34,814 nucleotides of DNA from Candidatus Poseidoniaceae archaeon. Its GTDB lineage: Archaea > Thermoplasmatota > Poseidoniia > Poseidoniales > Poseidoniaceae. Of the stretch, positions 1 through 7,757 are shown one piece after another. The stretch spans positions 1-34,814 of the forward strand of contig JALRLN010000003.1 in assembly GCA_023254445.1 (NCBI GenBank). Reading direction: 5' to 3'. Each line of letters begins with the position of its first letter. Positions within the stretch are counted from its first letter, which is position 1. The notes below the pieces were generated by a model, which was not told where the DNA came from, did no database searches, and was given only the letters and a program-made list of their open reading frames with translations. A program made the translations under genes and the position numbers.

Positions 1-1293
1 ATGACGGGATTGACCAAAGCGGACGTGCGTGGGAAGAACGGTTTCGCACGTCCGTTTGGTGTTCCAGTGGATTGGCTGATTGCGGGGGTCATCGCCACCT
101 TGGGTGGTGACGTGCTCCTCGCTGTGGTCTGGCTGTGCCTCTTCTCGCCCATCGCCGTTTCCAGCGCTCCCACCTCCAACATGCCTGCAGCCGCGCTTGG
201 CGTGACCCTTGCGCTCGTTTCTGCGTGGACCGAACTCGTCCCGCTGTATGTCGCAGGCCTCATGCTTGTTCCGTTCCTCGCGCCGTGGTTGATGATGGAC
301 GACGATGCTTCGACGGAGGTGGACATCCACGCCACCCTCAAGCGCGCACCGCTGTGGGCCGGGGCCGGAATCGCGGCACTGATGCTTGTGTTGACGTTCA
401 CCATCCTGCTGGGTTCCATTGATCAGATTCATTTCGCCGCACACGAAGTCTACGGGTCGGTCTTGCTTGCCTCAACCTCTGGAGCACTGCTCCTGTACAG
501 CCTCAGACGTGAAAGCACAACGGTGCGGTTGACGATGCTGACCGGTCTGATGTTGGTCAGCGCAGTGGGGGCCCTGCTCGCACCGGGGCTCTGGGGGGGC
601 GATGCGTTGGAGGGCCTCAGCAACGTGGTGCTCCGCGGTCACATTGCGTGGCTCGTTGCCCCCACGGCCCTTGTGGCGGTGCCTCACGTGGTGAGCGAGG
701 TTGTGCGCTCCGCACGACGGCGTTCCACGACGCCGTGGTGGCGTCGCGTGCCGGTGCAGGCCCACGTGGTTCACGCAGGGTTGTTGCTGCTGATTGTGGG
801 CCACGTCATGACAACGACCTTGGTGGACCGAGGCGACCCTGCCCATCGGATCACGATGCTCAAGGACGAACCGATCGAGGTGGACGGGTGGACCTACACC
901 TTCAGGGACGTGCGCTTGGTTCCTGGTGAGGACTTGGCCGTTGGCGATGGGGCGGTGCACGTGGTCATTGACGTGTACGATGGCACCGAATGGCGTGGGG
1001 CAGCAGAACCCGGAATGACACGGTTTGATGCGTCTGGATTCCCGCGTTCCGAAGTGGACGTTGTCCGTGGTGCAACGGGTGACGTCGTTCTCATCTTCGA
1101 TTTCACCCAGGCCGGGGACCTCATGCAGACGGTGGCGTTGGAGGGCGAAGACGCCGTTGATGCGGTTCGCGTCACGGTCTACCGCTTGCCTCAGTCGCAT
1201 GCTGTCTGGGTTGGGTGGGGGTTGATGCTGCTCGGCATGACGGGCCTTTCCCTTTCGAGCCGGGGGAAAGAGAAGCACCTTCCCGCCGCTTGA
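1..1293 (+). CDS. ccmF: CcmF-like cytochrome c biogenesis protein, C-terminal half
   Basis: Resembles the C-terminal half of CcmF, the membrane haem lyase subunit that helps attach haem to apocytochrome c on the outer face of the membrane. About seven hydrophobic segments are visible (for example near residues 25-50, 80-97, 118-138, 175-195, 205-230). A segment reading VHAGLLLLIVGHVMTT around residue 256 is followed by an extracytoplasmic beta-rich domain with YTFRDVRLV and a final helix (VGWGLMLLGMTGLSL). That order (HLG-type helix, FTFRDV, terminal W-x-G helix) is what I know from the CcmF C-terminus. The WWD haem-handling region is not seen. At 430 residues it is much shorter than full CcmF (about 640). 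The ATG sits exactly at base 1, so I cannot tell a complete split-CcmF protein from one cut by the window edge. The next gene follows after 48 bases. Confidence 0.6.
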   Translation: MTGLTKADVRGKNGFARPFGVPVDWLIAGVIATLGGDVLLAVVWLCLFSPIAVSSAPTSNMPAAALGVTLALVSAWTELVPLYVAGLMLVPFLAPWLMMDDDASTEVDIHATLKRAPLWAGAGIAALMLVLTFTILLGSIDQIHFAAHEVYGSVLLASTSGALLLYSLRRESTTVRLTMLTGLMLVSAVGALLAPGLWGGDALEGLSNVVLRGHIAWLVAPTALVAVPHVVSEVVRSARRRSTTPWWRRVPVQAHVVHAGLLLLIVGHVMTTTLVDRGDPAHRITMLKDEPIEVDGWTYTFRDVRLVPGEDLAVGDGAVHVVIDVYDGTEWRGAAEPGMTRFDASGFPRSEVDVVRGATGDVVLIFDFTQAGDLMQTVALEGEDAVDAVRVTVYRLPQSHAVWVGWGLMLLGMTGLSLSSRGKEKHLPAA

Positions 1294-1327
1294 CTTATGA
1301 GGGGTGCTCCGGTGGCTCGGCGCACCT

Positions 1328-1333
1328 GAGGAG
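1328..1333 (+). promoter_or_regulatory. Shine-Dalgarno site of the FKBP gene
   Basis: GAGGAG lies 8 bases before the ATG at 1342. It favours that start over the in-frame GTG at 1333, which overlaps the site itself. Confidence 0.6.
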
Positions 1334-1341
1334 TGAGAACC

Positions 1342-2205
1342 ATGGAGGAAGGAGCCATTGTCCACGTGGATTACGACCTGTTTGATGGAGCCAGCGGGGA
1401 CCTCATCGAGACGACCCGTGAGGCCACGGCGAAGGAGCACGAGGCGCACCAAGAGGGCCGAGAATACAGCCCCATGGTGTGCGTCGTTGGCGCGGGGAAC
1501 TTGATCCCGGGATTCGAAACCGCACTCCTCGAAGCCAAGGCCGAGACCGACATCGACATCACCATCCCTGCCGAAGAAGCCTACGGCGAGAAGGACCCGG
1601 CTCAGATGGAGACCATCTCCAGGGACAAGTTGCTGCGCTCGGTGCGCGACCCGAATCAGCTCTACATCGGCGCTCCGGTGAACATCGGGGGCCGTCAGGG
1701 CTACCTTTCGTACGTGGCTGCTGGTCGATGCCGCATCGATTACAACCACCCGATGGCAGGAAAGGACCTTCGTTACTCCTTCCGCATTGTCAAGGTCGTC
1801 GAGGGCCGTGAAGCGACCGTCGAAGCGTTGCTTCAATCCAACACCGGGCACAGCGATTTTGGTGTCAGTTTCGAGGGCGACGACGTCTCGATCACCCTGC
1901 CACAATCGATGCTCTTCGACACGAACGCTGCGATGATGAAGTTCAGCCTTGTTCGTGTGTTGCGCGACGCGATGGACGACCTGGGTACCGTCACCTTCCT
2001 TGAGGTGCACGAAGCACGGGGCATCGGGCACGTGCACGATCATGACGACCATGACCACGAGCACGACCACGACCACGATGAGGACCTCGAATCGCTCTCG
2101 GTCGCCGACCTCAAGGAGCGCTGCAAGGCGGCTGGCCTTCCCGTTGGTGGGAAGAAGGCCGACCTCATCGAGCGTCTCCGTGGCGCGAGCGGCGAAGAAG
2201 AGTGA
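1342..2205 (+). CDS. Long-type FKBP peptidyl-prolyl isomerase with His-rich linker and SAP domain
   Basis: A peptidyl-prolyl cis-trans isomerase and folding chaperone of the SlyD-like archaeal FKBP class. Residues 1-90 carry the FKBP fold (NLIPGFETALLEAK, then PAEEAYGEKDP). The inserted chaperone flap follows and ends in RIDYNHPMAGKDLRYSF, the hallmark return strand of SlyD proteins. About 70 further residues match the extra C-terminal domain of archaeal long FKBPs. From residue 230 comes a metal-binding-type stretch alternating His with Asp/Glu, then a SAP-like helix-turn-helix (SVADLKERCKAAGLPVGGKK, ending in LIERLRG), normally a nucleic-acid-binding module. The FKBP part is secure; the SAP assignment rests on its characteristic L-x-x-x-L-K and G-x-K-x-x-L-I-x-R-L pattern. 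No signal peptide is seen, so it is cytosolic. Likely co-transcribed with its neighbours. Confidence 0.87.
   Translation: MEEGAIVHVDYDLFDGASGDLIETTREATAKEHEAHQEGREYSPMVCVVGAGNLIPGFETALLEAKAETDIDITIPAEEAYGEKDPAQMETISRDKLLRSVRDPNQLYIGAPVNIGGRQGYLSYVAAGRCRIDYNHPMAGKDLRYSFRIVKVVEGREATVEALLQSNTGHSDFGVSFEGDDVSITLPQSMLFDTNAAMMKFSLVRVLRDAMDDLGTVTFLEVHEARGIGHVHDHDDHDHEHDHDHDEDLESLSVADLKERCKAAGLPVGGKKADLIERLRGASGEEE
2029..2085 (+). repeat. Low-complexity GAC/CAC tract encoding a His/Asp linker
   Basis: A run of GAC, CAC, CAT and GAG codons encodes 19 residues, nearly all His, Asp or Glu, between the FKBP and SAP domains. Similar His-rich tails in SlyD proteins bind nickel, zinc or cobalt. Metal binding here is inferred from composition. 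Confidence 0.8.
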
Positions 2206-2235
2206 TTCTCAGGCCAATCCTCTTGAGTTGCTCAC

Positions 2236-3690
2236 GTGAGCGACCACATGAGGCCCATGACGACGGACGACGCGTCGAACGTGGAGCCAACCGACCTTGT
2301 CCAGCAGAACGATGCCCTAGGCGTCAAGGACGGAGCACGGCTTGAAGCAAGGGAACCACCCTTCAGCCCCCTTGAACGCGTTGTGTTGTGGGGGCTGCTG
2401 GGAACCTTTGTCGTCGTCGGCCTTGCGTACGCCGTTGCCCCAGAAGCGGTGTGGGATGACCGGCTTGCTCCCGTTGTGTGGGACCCGATTGTTTTGGATG
2501 CCAGCGACGAAGCGGGTGATGCGGGCTACAACCGGTGGAACACCGCACTGTACACGGCTGGTCTCTTCGTGTCCGTGCTGGCCCTGCAGGCCTTGTTCAG
2601 GCATTGGAGGCTTCCGTCCGACGACCTGATGGTCCTGACGTTGGCCGTGTGGGTGTGCTTGGCACCGGTCCTGCGCGTCCTCGAGGACGCGCACATCTTT
2701 CCCCCTGGCAAAGACGTGCTCTTCATCTCGCCGATCATTCACCTTCACCTCGCGGCGTGGCTTGTCGCCGTGGGCCTCGCAGGGCATCGCCTCGATGTGA
2801 CGATGGCGAGGAGCACGCACCCGTCGACCACCGAGCGCCGCGTCAACCATGCCTTGCTGTTTGGTGTCCCCTTCGGATTGCTCGGATTTTGGAGTTGGGT
2901 GCTTCGTCCAGCCCATGACGGCGCGATCGCCATCGGTCCAACAGCCCCCGCTCTGTTTTCGCTCTTCGCGCTCGTGGCCGTGGTCCTCTGCTTGATGCGC
3001 ACCACAGGTGCACCAGCCATCACACGGGCGTTGTTGAGCTTCGGCGTTGGGGCGGTCCTTCTCTCCATGGGATACTACGTCGCCCTTGCTCAGCAACTGA
3101 GCGTCCTGTACGTCGACGATCCTCGCAACAGCATCGTTCTGTGGCCGCTGTTCGTGGTGGTTGGCCTCCCACTCTTGATCGCTGCCGTTCTGCACCGGTA
3201 TGGCGCACCGGCCCACAACCACCTCACGGCCACAGGCCACGTTCCCGGGGTGCTCCCCGAGGGCGTTCGATTGGAGGTGTGGGAAGCCGATCCTGATGCG
3301 GTTGCTTCCCACCCAGTGGAGCGGCTTTCGACGCGGGCGATGCTGGCTTCTCCGCTCGTGTTGCTCATGCTGATCGGGCAGTTGGCTGACGGCTTCGCCA
3401 CGTTCCTCGGCCTTGACGTGTTTGGCTATGCGGAGAAACACGTCGCGAGCCAAGGTGTCATCGAACTCGGCGCGAGGGTGAACGAAGCGCTTGGCATCGA
3501 CTTCGGTGTTGGTGCCTGGTTGTTCATGGTCGTCAAAGCCGTGCTTGTCACCCTCATTGTGGTCCTCTTCGCTCGAATGCGCGTCGAGCATCGTCAGCAG
3601 CATCTTCGTGTGTTGATTGTGCTGGCTGTGATGATCGTCGGTTTGGCCCCCGGGCTTCGTGACGTGGGGCGCCTCATCCTCGACGTGTGA
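2236..3690 (+). CDS. DUF63 family polytopic membrane protein
   Basis: An archaeal integral membrane protein of unknown function. Two DUF63 signatures are visible: RVLEDAHIFPPGKDVLFISP (about residues 150-169) and later LADGFATFLGLDVFGYAEKH (about residues 380-400). Around nine hydrophobic segments cover roughly residues 48-70, 102-121, 130-148, 165-185, 203-222, 238-255, 265-285, 296-315 and 370-390, with another pair near the C-terminus. At 484 residues it is longer than the roughly 280 residues I associate with the family. The extra length includes an acidic 45-residue N-terminus and a middle insertion around residues 325-365. Start is uncertain: GTG 2236 is the furthest upstream, with ATGs at 2248 and 2257 and no strong Shine-Dalgarno. 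Family membership is firm, function unknown. Confidence 0.8.
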   Translation: MSDHMRPMTTDDASNVEPTDLVQQNDALGVKDGARLEAREPPFSPLERVVLWGLLGTFVVVGLAYAVAPEAVWDDRLAPVVWDPIVLDASDEAGDAGYNRWNTALYTAGLFVSVLALQALFRHWRLPSDDLMVLTLAVWVCLAPVLRVLEDAHIFPPGKDVLFISPIIHLHLAAWLVAVGLAGHRLDVTMARSTHPSTTERRVNHALLFGVPFGLLGFWSWVLRPAHDGAIAIGPTAPALFSLFALVAVVLCLMRTTGAPAITRALLSFGVGAVLLSMGYYVALAQQLSVLYVDDPRNSIVLWPLFVVVGLPLLIAAVLHRYGAPAHNHLTATGHVPGVLPEGVRLEVWEADPDAVASHPVERLSTRAMLASPLVLLMLIGQLADGFATFLGLDVFGYAEKHVASQGVIELGARVNEALGIDFGVGAWLFMVVKAVLVTLIVVLFARMRVEHRQQHLRVLIVLAVMIVGLAPGLRDVGRLILDV

Positions 3691-3747
3691 GGGCCATCGT
3701 CGGATGCTTGAAGCGCGTTGTGGTTCTCGGCGGGGCAAGGGAGCGTC

Positions 3748-5358
3748 ATGGATCGATTGCAAACCCGCCACGTTCCCTCAAGCGAGGAAGCGAAGGCCCG
3801 GCGCGAGCACAACAGGTCCTTGGTCGAAACATTGCAGTCCAGGCTCAATGACGTCCGTCAGGGCGGAGGAGATCGGGCCGTCGAACGCCATCGTGCTCGA
3901 TCCAAGTTGCTCCCACGGGAACGCATTGAGCGAATCATCGACCCAGGAACCGCGTTCCTCGAACTCTCTGCACTCGCAGCCAACGACCTCTACGAAGGCG
4001 GGGCGCCGAGCGCGGGAATCGTCACAGGAATCGGCGTCGTGCACGGCCGAGAGTGCCTCTTTGTGGCCAACGATGCGACGGTGAAAGGGGGGTCCTACTA
4101 CCCGATGACGGTGAAGAAGCACATCCGGGCCCAAACCATCGCCCACGAGAACCGCTTGCCGTGCATTTACCTTGTTGACTCAGGCGGCGCCTTCCTGCCG
4201 ATGCAGGACGAGGTCTTCCCTGATGTCGGTCACTTCGGCCGAATTTTCCGAAACCAAGCGCGCATGTCGGCCGATGGAATCCCTCAGGTGTCTGCCGTGC
4301 TTGGCTCCTGTACGGCTGGAGGTGCGTACGTACCTGCGATGTCCGATGAGTCGATCATCGTGAAAGGCAACGGCACCATTTTTCTCGCTGGGCCACCGCT
4401 TGTCAAGGCGGCAACTGGAGAAGAGGTGAGTGCAGAAGACCTCGGTGGAGCCGACCTTCACACGTCCGTATCTGGTGTCGCTGACCACTTTGCTGAGGAC
4501 GAAGCAGAGGCGTTGCGCATGGTCCGCAACGTGGTGGAGAATTTTGGTCCGAGGTCCCTCGCGCCAATGAATGGGAAAGCCCCTGAAGCACCGTACCACG
4601 ACCCCGAAGAATTGCTGGGCATCGTGCCTGAGGACAACCGCACCCCTGTGGATGTGCGCGAGGTGATCGCGCGGATTGTCGATGGTTCCCGTTTTCACGA
4701 ATTCAAACCGCGGTACGGGACAACCTTGGTGTGTGGATTTGCTCACCTTCACGGGCAACCGATTGGGATCGTCGCGAACAACGGTATCCTGTTCTCTGAG
4801 TCCAGCCTCAAAGGCGCCCACTTCGTCCAGCTGTGCGGACAGCGCCAGGTGCCGCTCGTGTTCCTTCAGAACATCACCGGCTTCATGGTCGGTCGTGATT
4901 ACGAAGCCGGAGGCATCGCGAAGGACGGTGCGAAGTTGGTTACGGCTGTTTCTTGCGTTGACGTTCCGAAGTTCACGGTCATCATCGGCGGAAGCCATGG
5001 TGCAGGCAACTACGGCATGTGCGGGCGGGCGTACGACCCGCGGTTCTTGTTCATGTGGCCCAACGCACGCATCTCCGTCATGGGCGGTCCACAAGCAGCA
5101 GACGTGCTCACGACCATCAAGCAGGATCAGGTCTCAAGGGAAGGGGGGGAGCCCCTGAGTGCTGATGACCTTGAGGCCTTCCGCGCGCCCATCTTGGAGA
5201 AATACGAGCGGGAGGGCTCACCCTACTACTCCACGTCGAGGCTGTGGGACGATGGAGTGATCGACCCACGCGACACGAGGGACGTCCTTGCCCTGTGTTT
5301 GGCGGCATCGCGCAATGCACAGAAGCCGGACAAGGGGTACGGCATCTTCCGCATGTAG
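3748..5358 (+). CDS. mccB: Methylcrotonyl-CoA carboxylase, carboxyltransferase (beta) subunit
   Basis: Transfers the carboxyl group from carboxybiotin to 3-methylcrotonyl-CoA in leucine degradation, a biotin-dependent cytosolic enzyme. The 536 residues match the family's usual length of about 535. The MCC-beta signatures are present: KKHIRAQTIAHENRLPCIYL, then DSGGAFLPMQDEVFPD near residue 145, GSCTAGGAYVPAMSDES near residue 186, and GGSHGAGNYGMCGRAYDPR near residue 413. The GAFLPMQDEVFPD run separates MCC from propionyl- and acetyl-CoA carboxyltransferases. ATG 3748 is preceded by AAGGGAG at a suitable distance; a TTG start at 3718 is possible but less likely. A methylglutaconyl-CoA hydratase directly follows, which supports the MCC assignment over geranyl-CoA carboxylase. 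The downstream biotin carboxylase and biotin carrier would complete the holoenzyme. Confidence 0.92.
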   Translation: MDRLQTRHVPSSEEAKARREHNRSLVETLQSRLNDVRQGGGDRAVERHRARSKLLPRERIERIIDPGTAFLELSALAANDLYEGGAPSAGIVTGIGVVHGRECLFVANDATVKGGSYYPMTVKKHIRAQTIAHENRLPCIYLVDSGGAFLPMQDEVFPDVGHFGRIFRNQARMSADGIPQVSAVLGSCTAGGAYVPAMSDESIIVKGNGTIFLAGPPLVKAATGEEVSAEDLGGADLHTSVSGVADHFAEDEAEALRMVRNVVENFGPRSLAPMNGKAPEAPYHDPEELLGIVPEDNRTPVDVREVIARIVDGSRFHEFKPRYGTTLVCGFAHLHGQPIGIVANNGILFSESSLKGAHFVQLCGQRQVPLVFLQNITGFMVGRDYEAGGIAKDGAKLVTAVSCVDVPKFTVIIGGSHGAGNYGMCGRAYDPRFLFMWPNARISVMGGPQAADVLTTIKQDQVSREGGEPLSADDLEAFRAPILEKYEREGSPYYSTSRLWDDGVIDPRDTRDVLALCLAASRNAQKPDKGYGIFRM

Positions 5359-5360
5359 GG

Positions 5361-5386
5361 CAATTGAAAAATCGAATTTCCAATTG
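5361..5386. repeat. AT-rich imperfect palindrome, copy 1 of an intergenic motif
   Basis: Two CAATTG hexamers (5361-5366 and 5381-5386) flank a 14-base AT-rich core in the short gap between mccB and the hydratase gene. The 26-base block matches its own reverse complement at 22 positions by hand count. It matches the block at 15119-15144 at 23 of 26 positions, with identical hexamer spacing. It stands out in GC-rich surroundings. It could be a promoter element, an operator or an RNA-level signal; its right end touches the Shine-Dalgarno of the next gene. Confidence 0.7.
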
Positions 5387-5391
5387 AGGTG
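5386..5391 (+). promoter_or_regulatory. Shine-Dalgarno site of the hydratase gene
   Basis: GAGGTG lies 6 bases before GTG 5398. It supports that start over the GTG at 5389, which lies within the site. Confidence 0.5.
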
Positions 5392-5397
5392 TACGTT

Positions 5398-6255
5398 GTG
5401 AACGCTCCTGCATGCGACCACCTTCTCCTTCAGGTCGATGGACCCGTGCTGCGGGTCGGGTTGGCGCGTGAAGCGGTGTTCAACGCCCTCAACGTCCAGT
5501 TGATCACCGAATTGTGCGAAGTCCTTGAGTGGAGCGCAGCACGGAGTGCTGGCCGAACCGGGAGCTTGAGCGATGAAAACGGGGCCTGCTTTCGTCTCCT
5601 TGTGTTGCACGGCCTTGGGAAGCATTTCTGCGCTGGGGCAGACATCGGCATGATGCGGGACGCTGGTGCTCGAACCGTCGATGAGAACCGTGAAGACAGC
5701 GCCCGCTTGGACCGGTTGTTCCACGGATTGTGGTCGCACCCCTGTTACACGATTGCCGTGCTTCACGGCGTGGCCTTGGGTGGGGGCGCAGGCCTCATCG
5801 CGGCGTGCGATCATGTGGTGGCGGTTGAAGGCGCAAGGGTGGCCCTGTCCGAAGGTAAACTTGGAATTCTTCCCGCCGTCATTGGCCCCTACGTGTACAG
5901 AAGGGTGGGCTCTGCCGCGTTTCGCAGGTTGGCGATGCACGCCGGTAGGGTCGGCACCGCTGAAGCCCAACGCATTGGCCTTCTCGAGGACGTCCATCCC
6001 ACGGCGGACGATGCTTGGACCGCTGTTGACGCCATCGTTTCAGAGGTCTTGACCACGGGTCCGAGTGCGGTCACCACAGCCAAGGAGCTCACCCTGGGCT
6101 TTGACCGCTGGAGCGGGTCCGACGAAGACCTTCGGACGTGGACGCTGGACTTCACCAGCAGAATGCGCGGCTCCGACGAGGGACAAGAAGGACTCTCTGC
6201 GTTCCTTGAGAAGCGGCCTCAGCGTTGGCGACCGGATGCGGGAGGGACGTCCTGA
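5398..6255 (+). CDS. liuC: Methylglutaconyl-CoA hydratase (enoyl-CoA hydratase family)
   Basis: Crotonase-fold enzyme expected to hydrate 3-methylglutaconyl-CoA to HMG-CoA, the step after MCC in leucine breakdown. The CoA-binding oxyanion-hole segment GKHFCAGADIGMM lies near residue 73, and GVALGGGAGLIAACD near residue 125 forms the second half of the hole. In typical enoyl-CoA hydratases the latter reads GGGCELA with a catalytic Glu; here that position is Gly. The second acidic site is kept in SEGKLGILPAVIGPYV. The GG-x-GL plus E-x-x-LG-x-x-PA-x-I-x-PY combination is the pattern I associate with LiuC-type hydratases. GTG 5398 is preferred because of GAGGTG six bases upstream. The stop overlaps the ATG of the biotin carboxylase (TGATG), so translation is probably coupled. 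The exact substrate is inferred from context. Confidence 0.83.
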   Translation: MNAPACDHLLLQVDGPVLRVGLAREAVFNALNVQLITELCEVLEWSAARSAGRTGSLSDENGACFRLLVLHGLGKHFCAGADIGMMRDAGARTVDENREDSARLDRLFHGLWSHPCYTIAVLHGVALGGGAGLIAACDHVVAVEGARVALSEGKLGILPAVIGPYVYRRVGSAAFRRLAMHAGRVGTAEAQRIGLLEDVHPTADDAWTAVDAIVSEVLTTGPSAVTTAKELTLGFDRWSGSDEDLRTWTLDFTSRMRGSDEGQEGLSAFLEKRPQRWRPDAGGTS

Positions 6256-7757
6256 TGCGCTGCGTGCTCGTGGCCAACCGAGGCGAGATCGCCTGCAGGG
6301 TGCTTCGGGCGTGCACGGAAGCCGGATTGGACTCGGTGGCGATTTTCGCCGAAGACGAGGCCGGATCGTTGCATACCGAACTTGCCACACGGTCGGTTGG
6401 CCTCAGCGGCGAAGGTCCAAGCGCGTACCTGAACGTGGACGCCATCCTTGAAGCAGCCCGTTCGTCCGGGGCCGATGCGGTGCATCCCGGGTTCGGATTC
6501 CTCTCCGAACGGGCTGATTTCGCACGTGCGGTCGTGGCTGCGGGACTGGTGTGGATCGGTCCTTCTCCAGACGCTATCGAACGAATGGGCGACAAAATGA
6601 CCGCACGCATCACAATGCGGGAGGCAGGCGTCCCCGTCATTCCCGGCTGTGAAATTGAAACCGACGCCACAGGAGACGACGAACGCGATCTGTTGACCGT
6701 CCTTCAGGCGGTGGAGTCGGCTGCGGTCGAAGTTGGCTTCCCGCTTTTGTTGAAGGCAAGCGCAGGCGGCGGTGGCAAAGGGATGAGGGAAGTGTCTTCT
6801 CGTGAAGGCCTTGAGGAGGCCCTTCGTTCCGCTCGTCGAGAAGCGATGGCCGCCTTTGGCGATGGCCGTGTCTACCTTGAACGTCTTCTGCGCAACGCAC
6901 GGCACGTGGAGGTGCAGGTGCTTGCCGATGAACATGGACGGACCGTTCATCTTGGCGAGCGTGAATGTTCCATTCAGCGCCGGCATCAGAAGGTGTTCGA
7001 GGAAGCACCCTGTCCTGTGATGGACGAGGACTTGCGGGCGCGCATCGGCGCGGCAGCCGTGGCCGCAGCAGAGGCCGTGGCGTACGTCGGAGCCGGTACG
7101 GTTGAATTCCTTCTTGAAGCGGACGGTAGCTTCCATTTTCTTGAGATGAACACCCGAATTCAGGTCGAGCATCCAATCACTGAGGCGATCACCGGCGTGG
7201 ACATCGTCGCTGAACAACTGCGGATTGCCGCAGGTGAACGCATGCAGGTTGGCGACCTGCACCTGCAGGGCCATGCCATCGAAGTTCGCATCTACGCCGA
7301 AGACCCGTCCAACGGTTTCCTTCCCTCCATCGGCCCCCTCGCCGTGTTCCGTCCCCCAACGGGGCCCGGTGTTCGCTTTGATACCGGGGTGCGGGAAGGT
7401 GACAACGTGTCACCATCGTACGATCCGATGCTCGCCAAACTGGTCGTCCACGCACCCAATCGACCACAAGCCTTGGCGAGGATGCGACGGGCGCTGAACG
7501 ATTTCGTGGTCCTCGGGACCACGACCAACGTCAGTTTTCTTCGCGACCTTCTCGACCAAGAGGCGGTGGTGGGTGGGCACACCCACACGACGCTGATCGA
7601 CGAGGTGTATCCGTCTGGATGGACGGCTCCTCCCGTCGGCGAAGCGGCACGAGCGGTCGCGGCCTGTGCGGCGTCTGTCCCCCCACGGTCCGTCTCCGGT
7701 ACCTCCTCGAACGCCGAACCCTCTCCGTTCATCACCATCGGAAGGAGGCTTCCGTGA
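6255..7757 (+). CDS. accC: Biotin carboxylase subunit of methylcrotonyl-CoA/acyl-CoA carboxylase
   Basis: ATP-grasp enzyme that carboxylates biotin on the carrier protein using bicarbonate and ATP. Visible in order: VLVANRGEIACRVLRAC at the N-terminus; HPGFGFLSERADFARA near residue 77; the glycine-rich ATP loop KASAGGGGKGMREV near residue 168; HLGERECSIQRRHQKVFEEA near residue 232; and FLEMNTRIQVEHPITEAI near residue 295, containing the catalytic Arg and Glu. The 500 residues end after the C-terminal biotin-carboxylase domain plus a short Ser/Pro-rich tail. Unlike bacterial and mitochondrial MCC alpha chains, the biotin carrier is not fused but encoded next, so the alpha chain is split. ATG 6255 shares its A with the upstream TGA and has GGGAGG at 6240-6245. 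It could also serve another acyl-CoA carboxylase if carboxyltransferases are shared. Confidence 0.93.
   Translation: MRCVLVANRGEIACRVLRACTEAGLDSVAIFAEDEAGSLHTELATRSVGLSGEGPSAYLNVDAILEAARSSGADAVHPGFGFLSERADFARAVVAAGLVWIGPSPDAIERMGDKMTARITMREAGVPVIPGCEIETDATGDDERDLLTVLQAVESAAVEVGFPLLLKASAGGGGKGMREVSSREGLEEALRSARREAMAAFGDGRVYLERLLRNARHVEVQVLADEHGRTVHLGERECSIQRRHQKVFEEAPCPVMDEDLRARIGAAAVAAAEAVAYVGAGTVEFLLEADGSFHFLEMNTRIQVEHPITEAITGVDIVAEQLRIAAGERMQVGDLHLQGHAIEVRIYAEDPSNGFLPSIGPLAVFRPPTGPGVRFDTGVREGDNVSPSYDPMLAKLVVHAPNRPQALARMRRALNDFVVLGTTTNVSFLRDLLDQEAVVGGHTHTTLIDEVYPSGWTAPPVGEAARAVAACAASVPPRSVSGTSSNAEPSPFITIGRRLP

Noticed and set aside
472..2076. A 534-codon minus-strand open frame opposite the CcmF-like and FKBP genes
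   Set aside because: It spans two real genes and their gap, begins inside the His/Asp tract (hence its Val/Met-rich start) and shows no protein family features.
2029..2085. CRISPR-like or satellite repeat
   Set aside because: The repetition is in codons of a His/Asp linker within an intact reading frame, with no spacer structure.
2317..3771. A 484-codon minus-strand open frame opposite the DUF63 gene
   Set aside because: Composition dominated by His, Arg and Gln, no hydrophobic core, and exact antisense overlap with a clear family member.
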